64,000 nt of DNA from Bifidobacterium sp. N4G05 (lineage in GTDB: Bacteria; Actinomycetota; Actinomycetes; Actinomycetales; Bifidobacteriaceae), in contig NZ_NJNQ01000005.1 of NCBI RefSeq assembly GCF_002742445.1, positions 62,001 to 126,000 on the forward strand, in the 5' to 3' direction. The notes beneath the pieces are model-generated. The model was not told the DNA's origin, did no database searches, and was given only the letters and a program-made list of their open reading frames with translations. Shown piece after piece: positions 54,439 through 63,706 of this stretch. The first letter of the stretch is position 1, and each line of letters begins with the position of its first letter. A program made the translations under genes and the position numbers.

Positions 54439-56547
54439 TCACTTGGCGGCTTCGACTTCCGCGATGGAGGCCTTGGCGGCTTCGACAACATGCTCGGCGG
54501 TGATGCCCAGGTCGATCATGTTCTGAGCGCCGTCGCCCTGCAGGCCGAACTGCTCGATGGAAACCGGCTTGCCGTAGGAGCCGAGGTACTTGTACCACGG
54601 CATGGCAACGCCAGCCTCAACGGAGACACGAGCCTTGACGGAGGCCGGAAGCACGGCTTCCTTGTACTCGGCGTCCTGCTCCTCGAACCATTCGAGGGAC
54701 GGAGCGGACACAACGCGAGCCTTGATGCCTTCGTCAGCCAGGGTCTTGGCTGCGGACACGGCCCACTGCACTTCGGAACCGGTGGCCATGATGATGACGT
54801 CTGGGGTGCCTTCAGTGTCAACGAGCACGTAGGCGCCCTTCTTGACGCCGTCCTTGGCCTTCTCGGCGGTCTCAGCGAGAACCGGAACGCCCTGACGGGT
54901 CAGCACCATAGCTGCCGGCAGAGTGTTCTTCTTCTCGAAGAAGTAGCGGTAGGCTTCGGCAGTCTCGTAAGCATCGGCCGGACGAACGACCTCAAGCTGC
55001 GGGATGGCGCGGAAGGAGGCCAGATGCTCCACCGGCTGGTGGGTCGGGCCATCTTCGCCGACGGCGACGGAGTCGTGGGACCACACATACAGGTTCGGAA
55101 TCTGCATGAGGGCGGCCAGACGCACGGCGGAACGCTCGTAGTCGGAGAACATGAAGAAGGTGCCGCCGAACGGACGGGTGTGGGAGCCCAGAAGGATGCC
55201 GTTGGTGATGGTACCCATGGTGAATTCGCGCACGCCGAAGTGCAGCTGACGGCCGTACGGGCTGCAGACCGGCCACTGCTTGGTGGCGCACTCGGCGGGA
55301 GCGAAGGTGGCAGCGCCCTTCAGATCGGTCTTGTTGGAGCCACCGAGGTCGGCGGAGCCGCCCCAGAGTTCCGGCATGACAGCGGCGATGGCATTCAGCA
55401 CGGAGCCGGAAGCGCCACGGGTTGCAACGCCCTTGCCGACTTCGAAAGTGGCTTCAAGGTCATCAATGGCCTTGTCGAAGCCTTCCGGCAGCTCGCCAGC
55501 CTTGAGGCGGTCGTACAGAGCGGCGTTGTCCGGGTTGGCCTTGCGCCATGCGTTGTACTTCTCGTCCCATTCCTTGTGGGCTTCGAGACCGCGCTCAGCA
55601 ACCTTGCGTGCGTGAGCCAGAGCCTCTTCGTCGACATGGAAGGACTCTTCCGGATCGTAGCCGAGCAGTTCCTTGAGGCCTGCGACGGCTTCGGTGCCCA
55701 GCTTGGAGCCATGAGAAGACGGATCGTTGGTCTTGCCCGGGGTCGGCCAAGCGATCAGGGTGTCGACCTTGATGAGCTTCGGCTGGTTCGGGGCAGCTTC
55801 ACGAGCCTTGGCAATGGTGTCGGCCAGACCCTCGACATCCTCCTTGTAGGAGCCGTCAGGCTGAATGAAGCTGAACTCGTCGGTGTACCAGCCGTAGGCC
55901 TGGAAGCGCTTGAGCACGTCTTCAGCCAGAACCAGGTTGGTGTCGCCTTCGATCTGGATGCGGTTGGCATCGAAGATTACGGTCAGGTTGCCCAGCTGCT
56001 GGTTGGCAGCAAGGGATGCAGCTTCGCCGGAGATACCTTCTTCGATATCGCCTTCGCCGCAGATGACCCAGATGTTGTGGTCAAACGGGGACTCGCCTGC
56101 CGGAGCTTCCGGATCAAGCAGGCCACGCTGGAAGCGCTGGCCATAGGCGAAACCGATGGCGGAAGCGAAGCCCTGGCCCAGCGGACCAGTGGTCATTTCG
56201 ATGCCCGGGGTCAGGCCATATTCCGGATGGCCCGGAGTACGGGTGTCAGCGCCGCCACGGAAGTTCTTCAGATCGTCCAGGGTCAGGCCGTAGCCGGAGA
56301 AGTACAGCTGGACGTACTGGGTGAGGGAGGCGTGGCCGCCGGAAAGGATGAAGCGGTCGCGACCTTCCCAGTTGGGATCGTTCGGATCATGCTTGATGAA
56401 ATGCTGATACAGAGTGTAGGCGATAGGCGCCAGGGAGACGGGGGAACCCGGGTGGCCGTGTCCCGCACGCTCAACCGCGTCGGCCGACAGGACCTTGGCC
56501 ATCTTGATGGCGCGCTCGTCCAGCTCGGTCTCCTTGAATTCGGTCAT
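54439..56547 (-). CDS. tkt: Transketolase
   Basis: A 702-residue thiamine-diphosphate enzyme of the pentose phosphate and bifid shunt pathways. It has GHPGSPVSLAP near residue 31, the ThDP motif GEGDIEEGISGEAASLAANQ in the N-terminal domain, a middle Pyr domain (LFGVREFTMGTI-like FGVREFTMG, FFMFSDYERSA) and a C-terminal domain (ATGSEVQWA, VSAPSLEWFEEQD). Codon use is strongly biased. A LacI-type palindrome lies about 140 bp upstream. Confidence 0.98.
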   Translation of the reverse strand: MTEFKETELDERAIKMAKVLSADAVERAGHGHPGSPVSLAPIAYTLYQHFIKHDPNDPNWEGRDRFILSGGHASLTQYVQLYFSGYGLTLDDLKNFRGGADTRTPGHPEYGLTPGIEMTTGPLGQGFASAIGFAYGQRFQRGLLDPEAPAGESPFDHNIWVICGEGDIEEGISGEAASLAANQQLGNLTVIFDANRIQIEGDTNLVLAEDVLKRFQAYGWYTDEFSFIQPDGSYKEDVEGLADTIAKAREAAPNQPKLIKVDTLIAWPTPGKTNDPSSHGSKLGTEAVAGLKELLGYDPEESFHVDEEALAHARKVAERGLEAHKEWDEKYNAWRKANPDNAALYDRLKAGELPEGFDKAIDDLEATFEVGKGVATRGASGSVLNAIAAVMPELWGGSADLGGSNKTDLKGAATFAPAECATKQWPVCSPYGRQLHFGVREFTMGTITNGILLGSHTRPFGGTFFMFSDYERSAVRLAALMQIPNLYVWSHDSVAVGEDGPTHQPVEHLASFRAIPQLEVVRPADAYETAEAYRYFFEKKNTLPAAMVLTRQGVPVLAETAEKAKDGVKKGAYVLVDTEGTPDVIIMATGSEVQWAVSAAKTLADEGIKARVVSAPSLEWFEEQDAEYKEAVLPASVKARVSVEAGVAMPWYKYLGSYGKPVSIEQFGLQGDGAQNMIDLGITAEHVVEAAKASIAEVEAAK

Positions 56548-56686
56548 GGATTACTTTCCTTCCAATTGGTCGGGCCGCGTATCCGGCTTGTGCCGAGCGC
56601 TCGACGCCCTCACATTGCGTTTCCCATAGTAGCGACGTGAGGTGACGTTGTGATGGATTTTTGGCGTGTTTTGGTAGTTTGTGTTC

Positions 56687-56700
56687 TGTTAGCGCTAACA
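56687..56700. promoter_or_regulatory. LacI-family operator-like palindrome upstream of tkt
   Basis: TGTTAGCGCTAACA is a perfect 14-bp palindrome with a central CG, the classic LacI/GalR half-site pattern. It lies between divergent tkt and hrcA. Control by a bifidobacterial global LacI regulator of central carbon metabolism (such as AraQ) is inferred. Confidence 0.65.
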
Positions 56701-56805
56701 ATTAACATTCTCGTGCGATTGTTCTGTTCGATTGGTGGTATGACGAGCATTTCGGGAGATCGATATCGAAAAAAACGAGAAACGCGTACTCTGGAAGCGA
56801 ACGTA

Positions 56806-56832
56806 TTAGCACTCGCGCGGCACGAGTGCTAA
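56806..56832. promoter_or_regulatory. CIRCE element (HrcA operator)
   Basis: TTAGCACTC-N9-GAGTGCTAA, an exact match to the consensus, 107 bp before the hrcA start. It implies autorepression of hrcA-dnaJ by HrcA. Confidence 0.97.
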
Positions 56833-56938
56833 TACAATGGGAGAAGCATTTACGGAAGATGGTTTCGCCTAATATCGCAGATATACCGAAAACCGGATTC
56901 CGCTGAGTTGTATCGCATATGTGAAAGAGGAGGCACGC

Positions 56939-58072
56939 ATGACGCAGTCAAGACGTATGTTGGTACTGCGTGCCATCGTCGAGGACTATATTCGCTCGCA
57001 GGAGCCAGTCGGTTCGACCACCTTGACCAAAGATCATGATCTGGGCGTCAGCTCGGCCACCGTCCGTAATGATATGGCCGCCTTGGAAGATGAGGGATAC
57101 CTTATTCAACCCCATACGTCAGCAGGGCGCATACCAACGGAAAAAGGGTACCGATACTTCGTGGACCGTTTGGCCACAGTGGTGCCGATGTCCGAAGCGC
57201 AACGCCGTGGCATCAACAGCTTCTTGTCGGGATCCGTCAACCTGCAGGACACCTTGCGGCGCGCAGCCCGTCTTCTGGCGCAGATCACCGGTCAGGTCGC
57301 AGTCGTAGCGGCGCCGTCGTTGGCGAAATCAACGTTACGGCATATCGAAATCGTTCCCGTATCAATCAACACCTTATTGGCCGTCGTCATCACCGACACC
57401 GGCCGAGTGGCGCAGCATATACTCAACGTTTCCGAGTTGCCGGATGCCACGGTGCTGTCGCATCTGGTCAACGAAATCAATGCGCAGTGCGCCAGCGTTT
57501 CCTTGACTCGAACCGCAGACTATGTCAGGCAGATGTCGTCCCGCAAGGAATACCACTCCATCAGCAAATTGGTGGAAACGCTTGCCCAGGCTTTCGATGG
57601 CATGGCCGACGACGAGCGCGCGAGCGAACTCTATATGGCAGGAACCTCACGGCTCGCGCACCAGCGTACCGTGGCCGATCTTACACCATTGTTCGATGCG
57701 TTGGAAGAGCAAGTCGTGCTCATGAAACTCATGAGCTCGTTGAGTGAAGCCACGCAATCCAATGGAGTCGGGGTGGCCATCGGATCCGAAACGCACACGC
57801 CCGGCCTGCTGCACGCATCCGTGGTGACCAGCGGATACGGTCGAACCTCGGCAACCGTTGACGACGCCGCAGAAGGCGAAACTGCAGAAGAACAAGGGAG
57901 AGAAGCCAGCGATCGCACCACTACAGCGCAAGATTCCAGCGAGCCCATTGCTTTCGTCGGATCCATCGGGCCGACGCATATGGACTACGCGGCGACCATG
58001 GCCGCAGTGCGTGCCGTCGCCAGATATCTGACCGCATTCGTGGCACACGACGAAAACCAAACCAACAGCTGA
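56939..58072 (+). CDS. hrcA: Heat-inducible transcription repressor HrcA
   Basis: A 377-residue repressor of class I heat-shock genes. The N-terminal winged HTH reads RRMLVLRAIVEDYIRSQEPVGSTTL, then GVSSATVRNDMAALEDEGYL and the HTSAGRIPTEKGYRYFVD motif. Near the C-terminus an acidic, low-complexity insertion (about residues 305-335, EGETAEEQGREASDRTTT) interrupts the domain before IGPTHMDYAATMAAV. Start is ATG 56939 after AAGAGGAGGC, preferred over GTG 56921. A CIRCE site lies upstream and dnaJ follows. Confidence 0.96.
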   Translation: MTQSRRMLVLRAIVEDYIRSQEPVGSTTLTKDHDLGVSSATVRNDMAALEDEGYLIQPHTSAGRIPTEKGYRYFVDRLATVVPMSEAQRRGINSFLSGSVNLQDTLRRAARLLAQITGQVAVVAAPSLAKSTLRHIEIVPVSINTLLAVVITDTGRVAQHILNVSELPDATVLSHLVNEINAQCASVSLTRTADYVRQMSSRKEYHSISKLVETLAQAFDGMADDERASELYMAGTSRLAHQRTVADLTPLFDALEEQVVLMKLMSSLSEATQSNGVGVAIGSETHTPGLLHASVVTSGYGRTSATVDDAAEGETAEEQGREASDRTTTAQDSSEPIAFVGSIGPTHMDYAATMAAVRAVARYLTAFVAHDENQTNS

Positions 58073-58125
58073 CCCCGCCTTATGGCACAATGACACGCAG
58101 AAAACAATAGGGAGAAAGAACAACA

Positions 58126-59277
58126 GTGACGGACTATTACGAAGTGCTGGGCGTAGACCGCTCCGCAAGCGACGAGGAGATCAAAAAAGCCTATCGAAAG
58201 ATGAGCCGCAAATATCATCCCGATATCGCAGGTCCGGAATTCGAAGATAAATTCAAGGAAGTCAACAACGCTTACGAGGTACTGTCCGACCCGCAGAAGC
58301 GTCAGATGTTCGACGCCGGCGTGGACCCGAACGATCCAAATGCCGGAGGTATGGGCGGCAGCGGATTCGGTGGCGGATTCGGCGATATGGGAGACATCTT
58401 CAGCATGTTCACTGGAGGTGCCTTCGGAGGTGGTAACGGTGGACCGACCCCACGTACGCAGCCAGGACGTGACTCACTTGCCACGGTAACCATCGACTTG
58501 AAGACGGCGGTGTTCGGCGACACCGCGCATGTTGAGATCAAGACGTTCGGCCTATGTCAGGAATGCGCCGGAACAGGGTGCCAGAAAGGCACCCAGCCTG
58601 CGCAATGCCCCGACTGCCATGGACAAGGCTACGCCCAGCGCGTGGTACGCACCATGCTCGGCCAAATGATGACCACTGCGCCATGTGAACGCTGCGAAGG
58701 ACACGGTACCGTTATCGAAAATCCGTGTCCGTCCTGCCTTGGTCATGGTCGCGTGCGCACCACTCGTAATGTCGGTGTGTCCGTGCCTGCCGGAGTGGCG
58801 AACAATACCCGTCTGCGTCTCGCCAATCAGGGCGAAGTGGGTGAAAACGGCGGTGTTGCCGGCGACCTGTATATCGATATCCGCATCGCTCAAGACGACA
58901 CCTTCACTCGTGACGGTGATAATTTGCACTGCTGGATTCAAGTGCCGATGAGCTGGGCCGTGCTGGGGCATGATCTGGAAATCGACACGTTCGACGGCAA
59001 GCAGTCGGTGAGCGTGCCTGCAGGAAGTCAGCCTGATGACACTGTGACCTTGAAGAACCTGGGTGTCACCCATCTTAACAACAAGAACGAACGCGGCGAT
59101 CTGGTGGCGCATATCACAGTGAAGATTCCGACAAAGCTTACCGATGACGAGCGTAAGCTGATGGAACAGTTCGCCGAAAAGCATGACGCCGACGCCCAGC
59201 ATGTCGCGGTAAGTGCACGTCCAACTACCGGAACGAAGAAGGGATTCTTCTCCAAGTTGAAAGATGCGTTGCGCTGA
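58126..59277 (+). CDS. dnaJ: Chaperone protein DnaJ
   Basis: A 383-residue type I J-protein stimulating DnaK. It has a J domain with HPD (YHPDI, about residues 32-36), a Gly/Phe-rich linker ([15 protein letters not shown]), four CxxCxGxG-type zinc motifs ([32 protein letters not shown]) and two C-terminal beta domains. It is co-transcribed with hrcA (53-bp gap) under the CIRCE site; start GTG 58126. Confidence 0.96.
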   Translation: MTDYYEVLGVDRSASDEEIKKAYRKMSRKYHPDIAGPEFEDKFKEVNNAYEVLSDPQKRQMFDAGVDPNDPNAGGMGGSGFGGGFGDMGDIFSMFTGGAFGGGNGGPTPRTQPGRDSLATVTIDLKTAVFGDTAHVEIKTFGLCQECAGTGCQKGTQPAQCPDCHGQGYAQRVVRTMLGQMMTTAPCERCEGHGTVIENPCPSCLGHGRVRTTRNVGVSVPAGVANNTRLRLANQGEVGENGGVAGDLYIDIRIAQDDTFTRDGDNLHCWIQVPMSWAVLGHDLEIDTFDGKQSVSVPAGSQPDDTVTLKNLGVTHLNNKNERGDLVAHITVKIPTKLTDDERKLMEQFAEKHDADAQHVAVSARPTTGTKKGFFSKLKDALR

Positions 59278-59332
59278 TTTTCCTTGTTCTAATGCCTTAC
59301 ATCCGATAAGAAAACAGCGTTAGATCGCATTC

Positions 59333-59373
59333 AAATAGCCGGTTGCTTCAAAAATCAAGGCAACCGGCTATTT
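59333..59373. terminator. Bidirectional terminator between dnaJ and the kinase gene
   Basis: AAATAGCCGGTTGC and GCAACCGGCTATTT pair perfectly around TTCAAAAATCAAG, then TT. Confidence 0.9.
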
Positions 59374-59446
59374 TGTCAATGTTTCTGCTGTAGCAAGCGG
59401 ATTGTCTCATGTCTACAACAGCCAATCATTAGACATATCTACATGT

Positions 59447-60238
59447 TTATTTGAGCAATGACCGGCACATGGCGCGATATTGGTTCACATAACCGCCGCC
59501 GAAGAACACGCAATGGCCGGCGATGGGGTAGAGCTGCCACAAAGTGGTTCGTTCCTGCCATCCTGCCTTCAACGGGTGCACGGACTGGTATCCGTCGAGA
59601 ATGTCCCGCAAATACGACATGCCGAACAGGTCAAGCATGGCGAGATCCTCTTCACGATGTCCGCCATGCGCGGCCGGATCGATCAGCACCGCTTCCACAG
59701 ATCCGGAATCGGCTGACCACATGACATTGCCGCTCCACAGATCGCCATGCACACGCGCAGGCTTATCGTTAGCTGCTTTGCCCAGTATTTCAGGCAGCGC
59801 TTCAATGACAGCTTCAGTCAACTCCATGTCGTAGTCGGTCAGTTCACGACGTTTCATACCAAGCCGTACCATTGGTCGGAGCCTGCCTTCGGCCAAATAT
59901 GTGACCACGTCATCCCATTCGCCTGTATCCATAGGAACCGGATCCTGCAGGGGGCCAAAATAGCAGGTTCCCGCATAGCCGGCCGGGGCGGATCCGAAAT
60001 AATCAGCACCGGCATCGTGCATGCGGGCGAGGGACGCGCCGAAATCATGCGCGGCCTGCAGTGTCGGCCCGCAGGCGTTCACACGTTCGATATCGAGATA
60101 ATCCTTGCCCCAATCGTATACGTCCACAACACGCGGACCTCCCTTGGAGCTCGCTTCACCAAGCCATTGCAGGCCACGGCCTTCGCATTCGAAGAAACCT
60201 TCCGGGCTGAATGCTCTGCTTTTGCGGTATTTGCTCAT
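59447..60238 (-). CDS. Fructosamine kinase family protein
   Basis: A 263-residue kinase of the aminoglycoside phosphotransferase-like fold; family members phosphorylate ketosamine adducts on proteins or amino acids for deglycation. Catalytic loop VHGDLWSGNVMW and metal-binding LIDPAAHGGHREEDLAML are clear; the N-terminus contains FFECEGRGLQWL. ATG 60238 after GAAAGGCCTG fits the family better than the longer frame to 60346. It is divergent from uppP. Confidence 0.88.
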   Translation of the reverse strand: MSKYRKSRAFSPEGFFECEGRGLQWLGEASSKGGPRVVDVYDWGKDYLDIERVNACGPTLQAAHDFGASLARMHDAGADYFGSAPAGYAGTCYFGPLQDPVPMDTGEWDDVVTYLAEGRLRPMVRLGMKRRELTDYDMELTEAVIEALPEILGKAANDKPARVHGDLWSGNVMWSADSGSVEAVLIDPAAHGGHREEDLAMLDLFGMSYLRDILDGYQSVHPLKAGWQERTTLWQLYPIAGHCVFFGGGYVNQYRAMCRSLLK

Positions 60239-60438
60239 AATGCCAGGCCTTTCTTTTGCATCATGCGCCACGTTTGCGAGACTATATAGAGTCGCTGGCG
60301 AGATTCCGATAGGTTTTGGCACCATTGTGTGCATAGTTTGAGACAACTCAAGGATCCATAGTGAAAAATTAGACCCCTCTCGCTAGTCTTGGATGCGGAA
60401 AAGCAGACGAAACCATTGATACATATAAAAGAGGGTTC

Positions 60439-61323
60439 ATGAATTTTTTCCAAGCGATTTTCCTTGGGCTGGTGCAGGCATTGACCGAGTACCTGCCGGT
60501 TTCTTCCAGTGCCCATATCCGCATCATCGGCGATTTGATGCTGGGCTCTGACCCGGGTGCCGCGTTTACCGCCATTATTCAGATTGGCACCGAGCTTGCC
60601 GTCATTTTGTATTTCCGTCACGACATCATCCGTATTCTCGGTGCTTGGTTTGGCTCCCTGTTCGGCAAGGAGGGCAAGGACTTCAAAAGCCGTATGGGCG
60701 CACACAATCCGGATACCCAGATGGGCTGGTTCATTATTCTCGGCACCATGCCGATTCTGATTGCGGGCCTACTGTTCAAGCATGCCATCGAAGGATCGCT
60801 GCGCAATCTGTGGATCACCGTCACCGTGCTTGTGCTATTTGGCGTGTTGCTGTGGGTGGTCGATGCTCGTTCCAGGCAGGTCAAGACCATGAAGGAAATG
60901 ACGTGGAAGGACGCGTTGATCTTCGGCATCGGCCAGATGCTCGCCCTGATCCCAGGCGTTTCCCGTTCCGGCGGCACCATCACCTTCGGCCGTGCTATGG
61001 GGTACACCCGTGAGGCAGCCGTTCGCGTGAGCTTCCTTATGGCCATTCCCGCCGTATTCGGCGCAGGCATTCTGGAAGCCGTATCGGCCGTTAAGGACGT
61101 TGCGACGGGGGATGCCGGCATGTTCCCAGGCTGGGGCCCGACCATCGCCGCAGCCATCGTAGCGTTCGTAGTCGGCTATGTGGTGATTATCGGCTTCCTG
61201 AAGTTCGTATCCACATTCTCGTACAAGGCATTCGCCATCTACCGCATCGGCTTGGCAGTCGTTGTGGCACTGCTGCTGATCACAGGCGTGCTCTCTCCAC
61301 TGGAAGCCGTGGCTACAGCGTGA
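60439..61323 (+). CDS. uppP: Undecaprenyl-diphosphatase
   Basis: A 294-residue polytopic membrane enzyme that recycles the cell-wall lipid carrier by dephosphorylating undecaprenyl diphosphate. Motifs: LTEYLPVSSSAH (residues 15-26), the PGVSRSGGT loop, and about eight membrane segments. Overexpression of this family gives bacitracin resistance in other bacteria. It is monocistronic with a terminator following. Confidence 0.96.
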   Translation: MNFFQAIFLGLVQALTEYLPVSSSAHIRIIGDLMLGSDPGAAFTAIIQIGTELAVILYFRHDIIRILGAWFGSLFGKEGKDFKSRMGAHNPDTQMGWFIILGTMPILIAGLLFKHAIEGSLRNLWITVTVLVLFGVLLWVVDARSRQVKTMKEMTWKDALIFGIGQMLALIPGVSRSGGTITFGRAMGYTREAAVRVSFLMAIPAVFGAGILEAVSAVKDVATGDAGMFPGWGPTIAAAIVAFVVGYVVIIGFLKFVSTFSYKAFAIYRIGLAVVVALLLITGVLSPLEAVATA

Positions 61324-61354
61324 ACCTAGTTCGATAAGCGAACAACAAACAAGA

Positions 61355-61392
61355 AAGTTGGGCCGGCCATCGCAGGATGGTCGGCCCAACTT
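61355..61392. terminator. Bidirectional terminator between uppP and PAC2 gene
   Basis: AAGTTGGGCCGGCCATC pairs with GATGGTCGGCCCAACTT (one mismatch) around GCAG. Confidence 0.88.
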
Positions 61393-61423
61393 GTATATTG
61401 ACAGCCTGTCGTCAGTCGCAACA

Positions 61424-62248
61424 TCAATTGCCACGCAAGAACGATTCGGCCTCGCGAATCAATTCCTCACATGCCGGCATGCCATTCGACGCGATACGTT
61501 GTGCCTGGGCGTTCAAATCATAATCCCGCTCCAAACGGGCAAGATAATCGCCAGCGTGTGTCTGCTCGACAATCTCATCGGCATTTTTGCGCCATTCTGC
61601 GGCCTTCCTGTTCAAATCACCCTCGATAAGCGGATGCTCCAACAGAAGCGACAATGCGCGAACCAACTCAAGCGTGCCCTGCAAACATTCCGTATTGGCG
61701 CAATAATGAGGCACGGAAACCCACATGGACGTGGTCCGGAATCCTGCATCCGACGCAAAAGCGTCAAGAATATTAGGAATGCCCACAGGGCCGTTATATT
61801 CCTTGTCAGGCTCGCTTTCGCAGCCATTCTTGGAAATGTCAAGCGGCAAAGGCCTCGTATGGGGGCAGTTGTCGAACATGGATCCTAACGTGACGATATC
61901 GCTCACATCGTAATCCTCTGCGATACGCAATGTATGCCTGCAGTATTCCTCCCAACGATAATTCGGCTCGGGGGCAATCTGCGCAAGCAAATGCAGCATA
62001 GGGGAGACGTCAATGTCATAAAACGTGGTCTGCGGCCAAATGATTCGTTTACGTCCCTGTACCGAGCAGATCATCGGGCGAGCCACCTGATAATCATAAA
62101 AACCCTCGTTGTCGATATGACGCACCTCCTGTGAATCATATCGCGATACAAGATGCCGTATGACATTCGTCGCGGACTGGCAGGCATCATTCCAACCCTC
62201 AAATGCGGCGATCAATATCGTCGTTCGTCTTGTCGTCTCCTCACACAT
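61424..62248 (-). CDS. PAC2 family protein
   Basis: A 274-residue protein with the PAC2 pattern TTILIAAFEGWNDAC near the N-terminus, IVTLGSMFDN...TRPLPL in the middle and SMWVSVPHYC followed by a helical C-terminal part. Actinobacterial PAC2 proteins are distant relatives of proteasome assembly chaperones; their role is unknown, and bifidobacteria generally lack a full 20S proteasome in this neighbourhood. It is monocistronic and convergent with uppP. Confidence 0.82.
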   Translation of the reverse strand: MCEETTRRTTILIAAFEGWNDACQSATNVIRHLVSRYDSQEVRHIDNEGFYDYQVARPMICSVQGRKRIIWPQTTFYDIDVSPMLHLLAQIAPEPNYRWEEYCRHTLRIAEDYDVSDIVTLGSMFDNCPHTRPLPLDISKNGCESEPDKEYNGPVGIPNILDAFASDAGFRTTSMWVSVPHYCANTECLQGTLELVRALSLLLEHPLIEGDLNRKAAEWRKNADEIVEQTHAGDYLARLERDYDLNAQAQRIASNGMPACEELIREAESFLRGN

Positions 62249-63217
62249 ATTTCAAATGTATAACGAAACCGTAGAGGCTGCGACACGCTTTTGCCGTCGG
62301 TGAATGACAAGCATTCGCGATACCACTGAATCACTGCAAACAGTCAACGAAACAGTTAACAATCTATTTTCCATAGTGCCTTCAACCGTTTCTCATTTTG
62401 TCCGATAATGTACACTGTGCGACAGTGATTCGACCGGGCTTCAAGAATGGCTTTATTTCAACGGTTTGAAGCCATGCTAATCAGCGGTCTGGACCGAAGC
62501 CTGCCAAAGGTAGCCAAACCCGTATATGACAATTGGCTATGGGGATGAAGCGGCCCACGGCCTCGGTGTGCATTGCCCTTTGCCGTGGGTCGGTTTCATC
62601 ATACCCGGCATCCATCTGCGGACGAACTCCGATGCGTCGCGGTAGGCCACCATGCCGTGCTCCGACCTCCAGAAGCCCTGCCATTCCGGCGTCTCGCGGC
62701 TCCTTCGACATATGCTTGCCAACCTTTCGACGTTGTTTTCCTATCCATCCAAGGCATGGCGCGGAAAGCGGACGGACAGCCAAGGGCATGACTGGTTACG
62801 CGGTGGAGTTCCATATCCCGACGGAGCATTTCATGTCCTCACTGACCAAGGTGTCCTCCACGACGAGGGCGAGGCACAGGGCTTGGATACGCCGGCACGC
62901 GCGTGGCGTCTGGCGGGCCGCAATCGAAGCGGACGCATACAGAACGGAGCGCTTCGTCGCCTTGGCGATGGTGCAGTGGCCGGGGCCCTCGATCTACCCG
63001 GCGATGTCCTGCGCGGAGACGCTGAAGTCAGAGGAACCGGGAGAATTGAAGGGTGCGGAGAGGAAATAGGTTCGACCGAGCCGTTTCTTCCTCCGGGATG
63101 CAAGCGCGAACAACGGTTTGTTGTACCTGCGCTTGGCGAACGGACCATGCCCTTAGAATGGAATCAGCAAGCGCACAGCGAGGCGCTCGAATCGTTTTCC
63201 GATGTCGGGAGGTAGTC
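62249..63217. other. 970-bp stretch without a convincing gene
   Basis: 62249-62480 looks like ordinary intergenic sequence. A minus-strand frame at 62722-62537 contains a protein-like run (EWQGFWRSEHGMVAYRDASEF) without a clear start. A plus-strand frame at 62788-63069 (MTGYAVEFHIPTEHFMSSL...) also has protein-like residues. Neither has a ribosome binding site or recognisable family. One or two decayed genes are the likeliest explanation. Confidence 0.4.
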
Positions 63218-63703
63218 ATGTCGATCGGTCAGGTTATCAAAGTCGTGCGCGAGGAGCGAGGTCTTACGCAGTCGCAGTTCGCGCATGAGCTGTTCGTCAC
63301 CCAACAGGCGCTTTCCCGCTGGGAGAAGGGAACGGCAGATCCGAGCATCGACATGATTCGGCTTATCAGCACCCGTTTTGAGGTGCCGATGGCGAGGCTT
63401 ATGGAGATGCCGGACAACGGTTTTTGCCAAAGTTGCGCCATGCCGTTCTATCGCCCGGAAGACCATGGCACCGAACCGGATGGAACGCGAAGCGGAGATT
63501 ATTGCAACTACTGCTATGACGACGGCGTTTTTCTTCAGGACTATGCCAATAGCGATGAATTGGTCGCCGCGTGTGCGCCGATGATGGCGGAATCCTGCCA
63601 TATCAGCGTCGAACAGGCCGAGGATTGCATGTCGGCGCTGCTGCCAAACCTCAAGCGGTGGCGGCATCAGGACGAGATCGATGCGGTGACGGAAGGGGAA
63701 TGA
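63218..63703 (+). CDS. XRE-family regulator with C-terminal zinc ribbon
   Basis: A 161-residue protein. Residues 1-65 form a Cro/C1-type HTH (LTQSQFAHELFVTQQALSRWEKGTADPS). Residues 70-100 are a putative zinc ribbon, CQSCAMPF then YCNYCYDDG, and the C-terminal half is helical. This HTH plus zinc-ribbon arrangement is common next to small-molecule-binding genes; here a GyrI-like gene follows after three bases. ATG 63218 has GGGAGG upstream. Confidence 0.87.
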   Translation: MSIGQVIKVVREERGLTQSQFAHELFVTQQALSRWEKGTADPSIDMIRLISTRFEVPMARLMEMPDNGFCQSCAMPFYRPEDHGTEPDGTRSGDYCNYCYDDGVFLQDYANSDELVAACAPMMAESCHISVEQAEDCMSALLPNLKRWRHQDEIDAVTEGE

Positions 63704-63706
63704 GCG

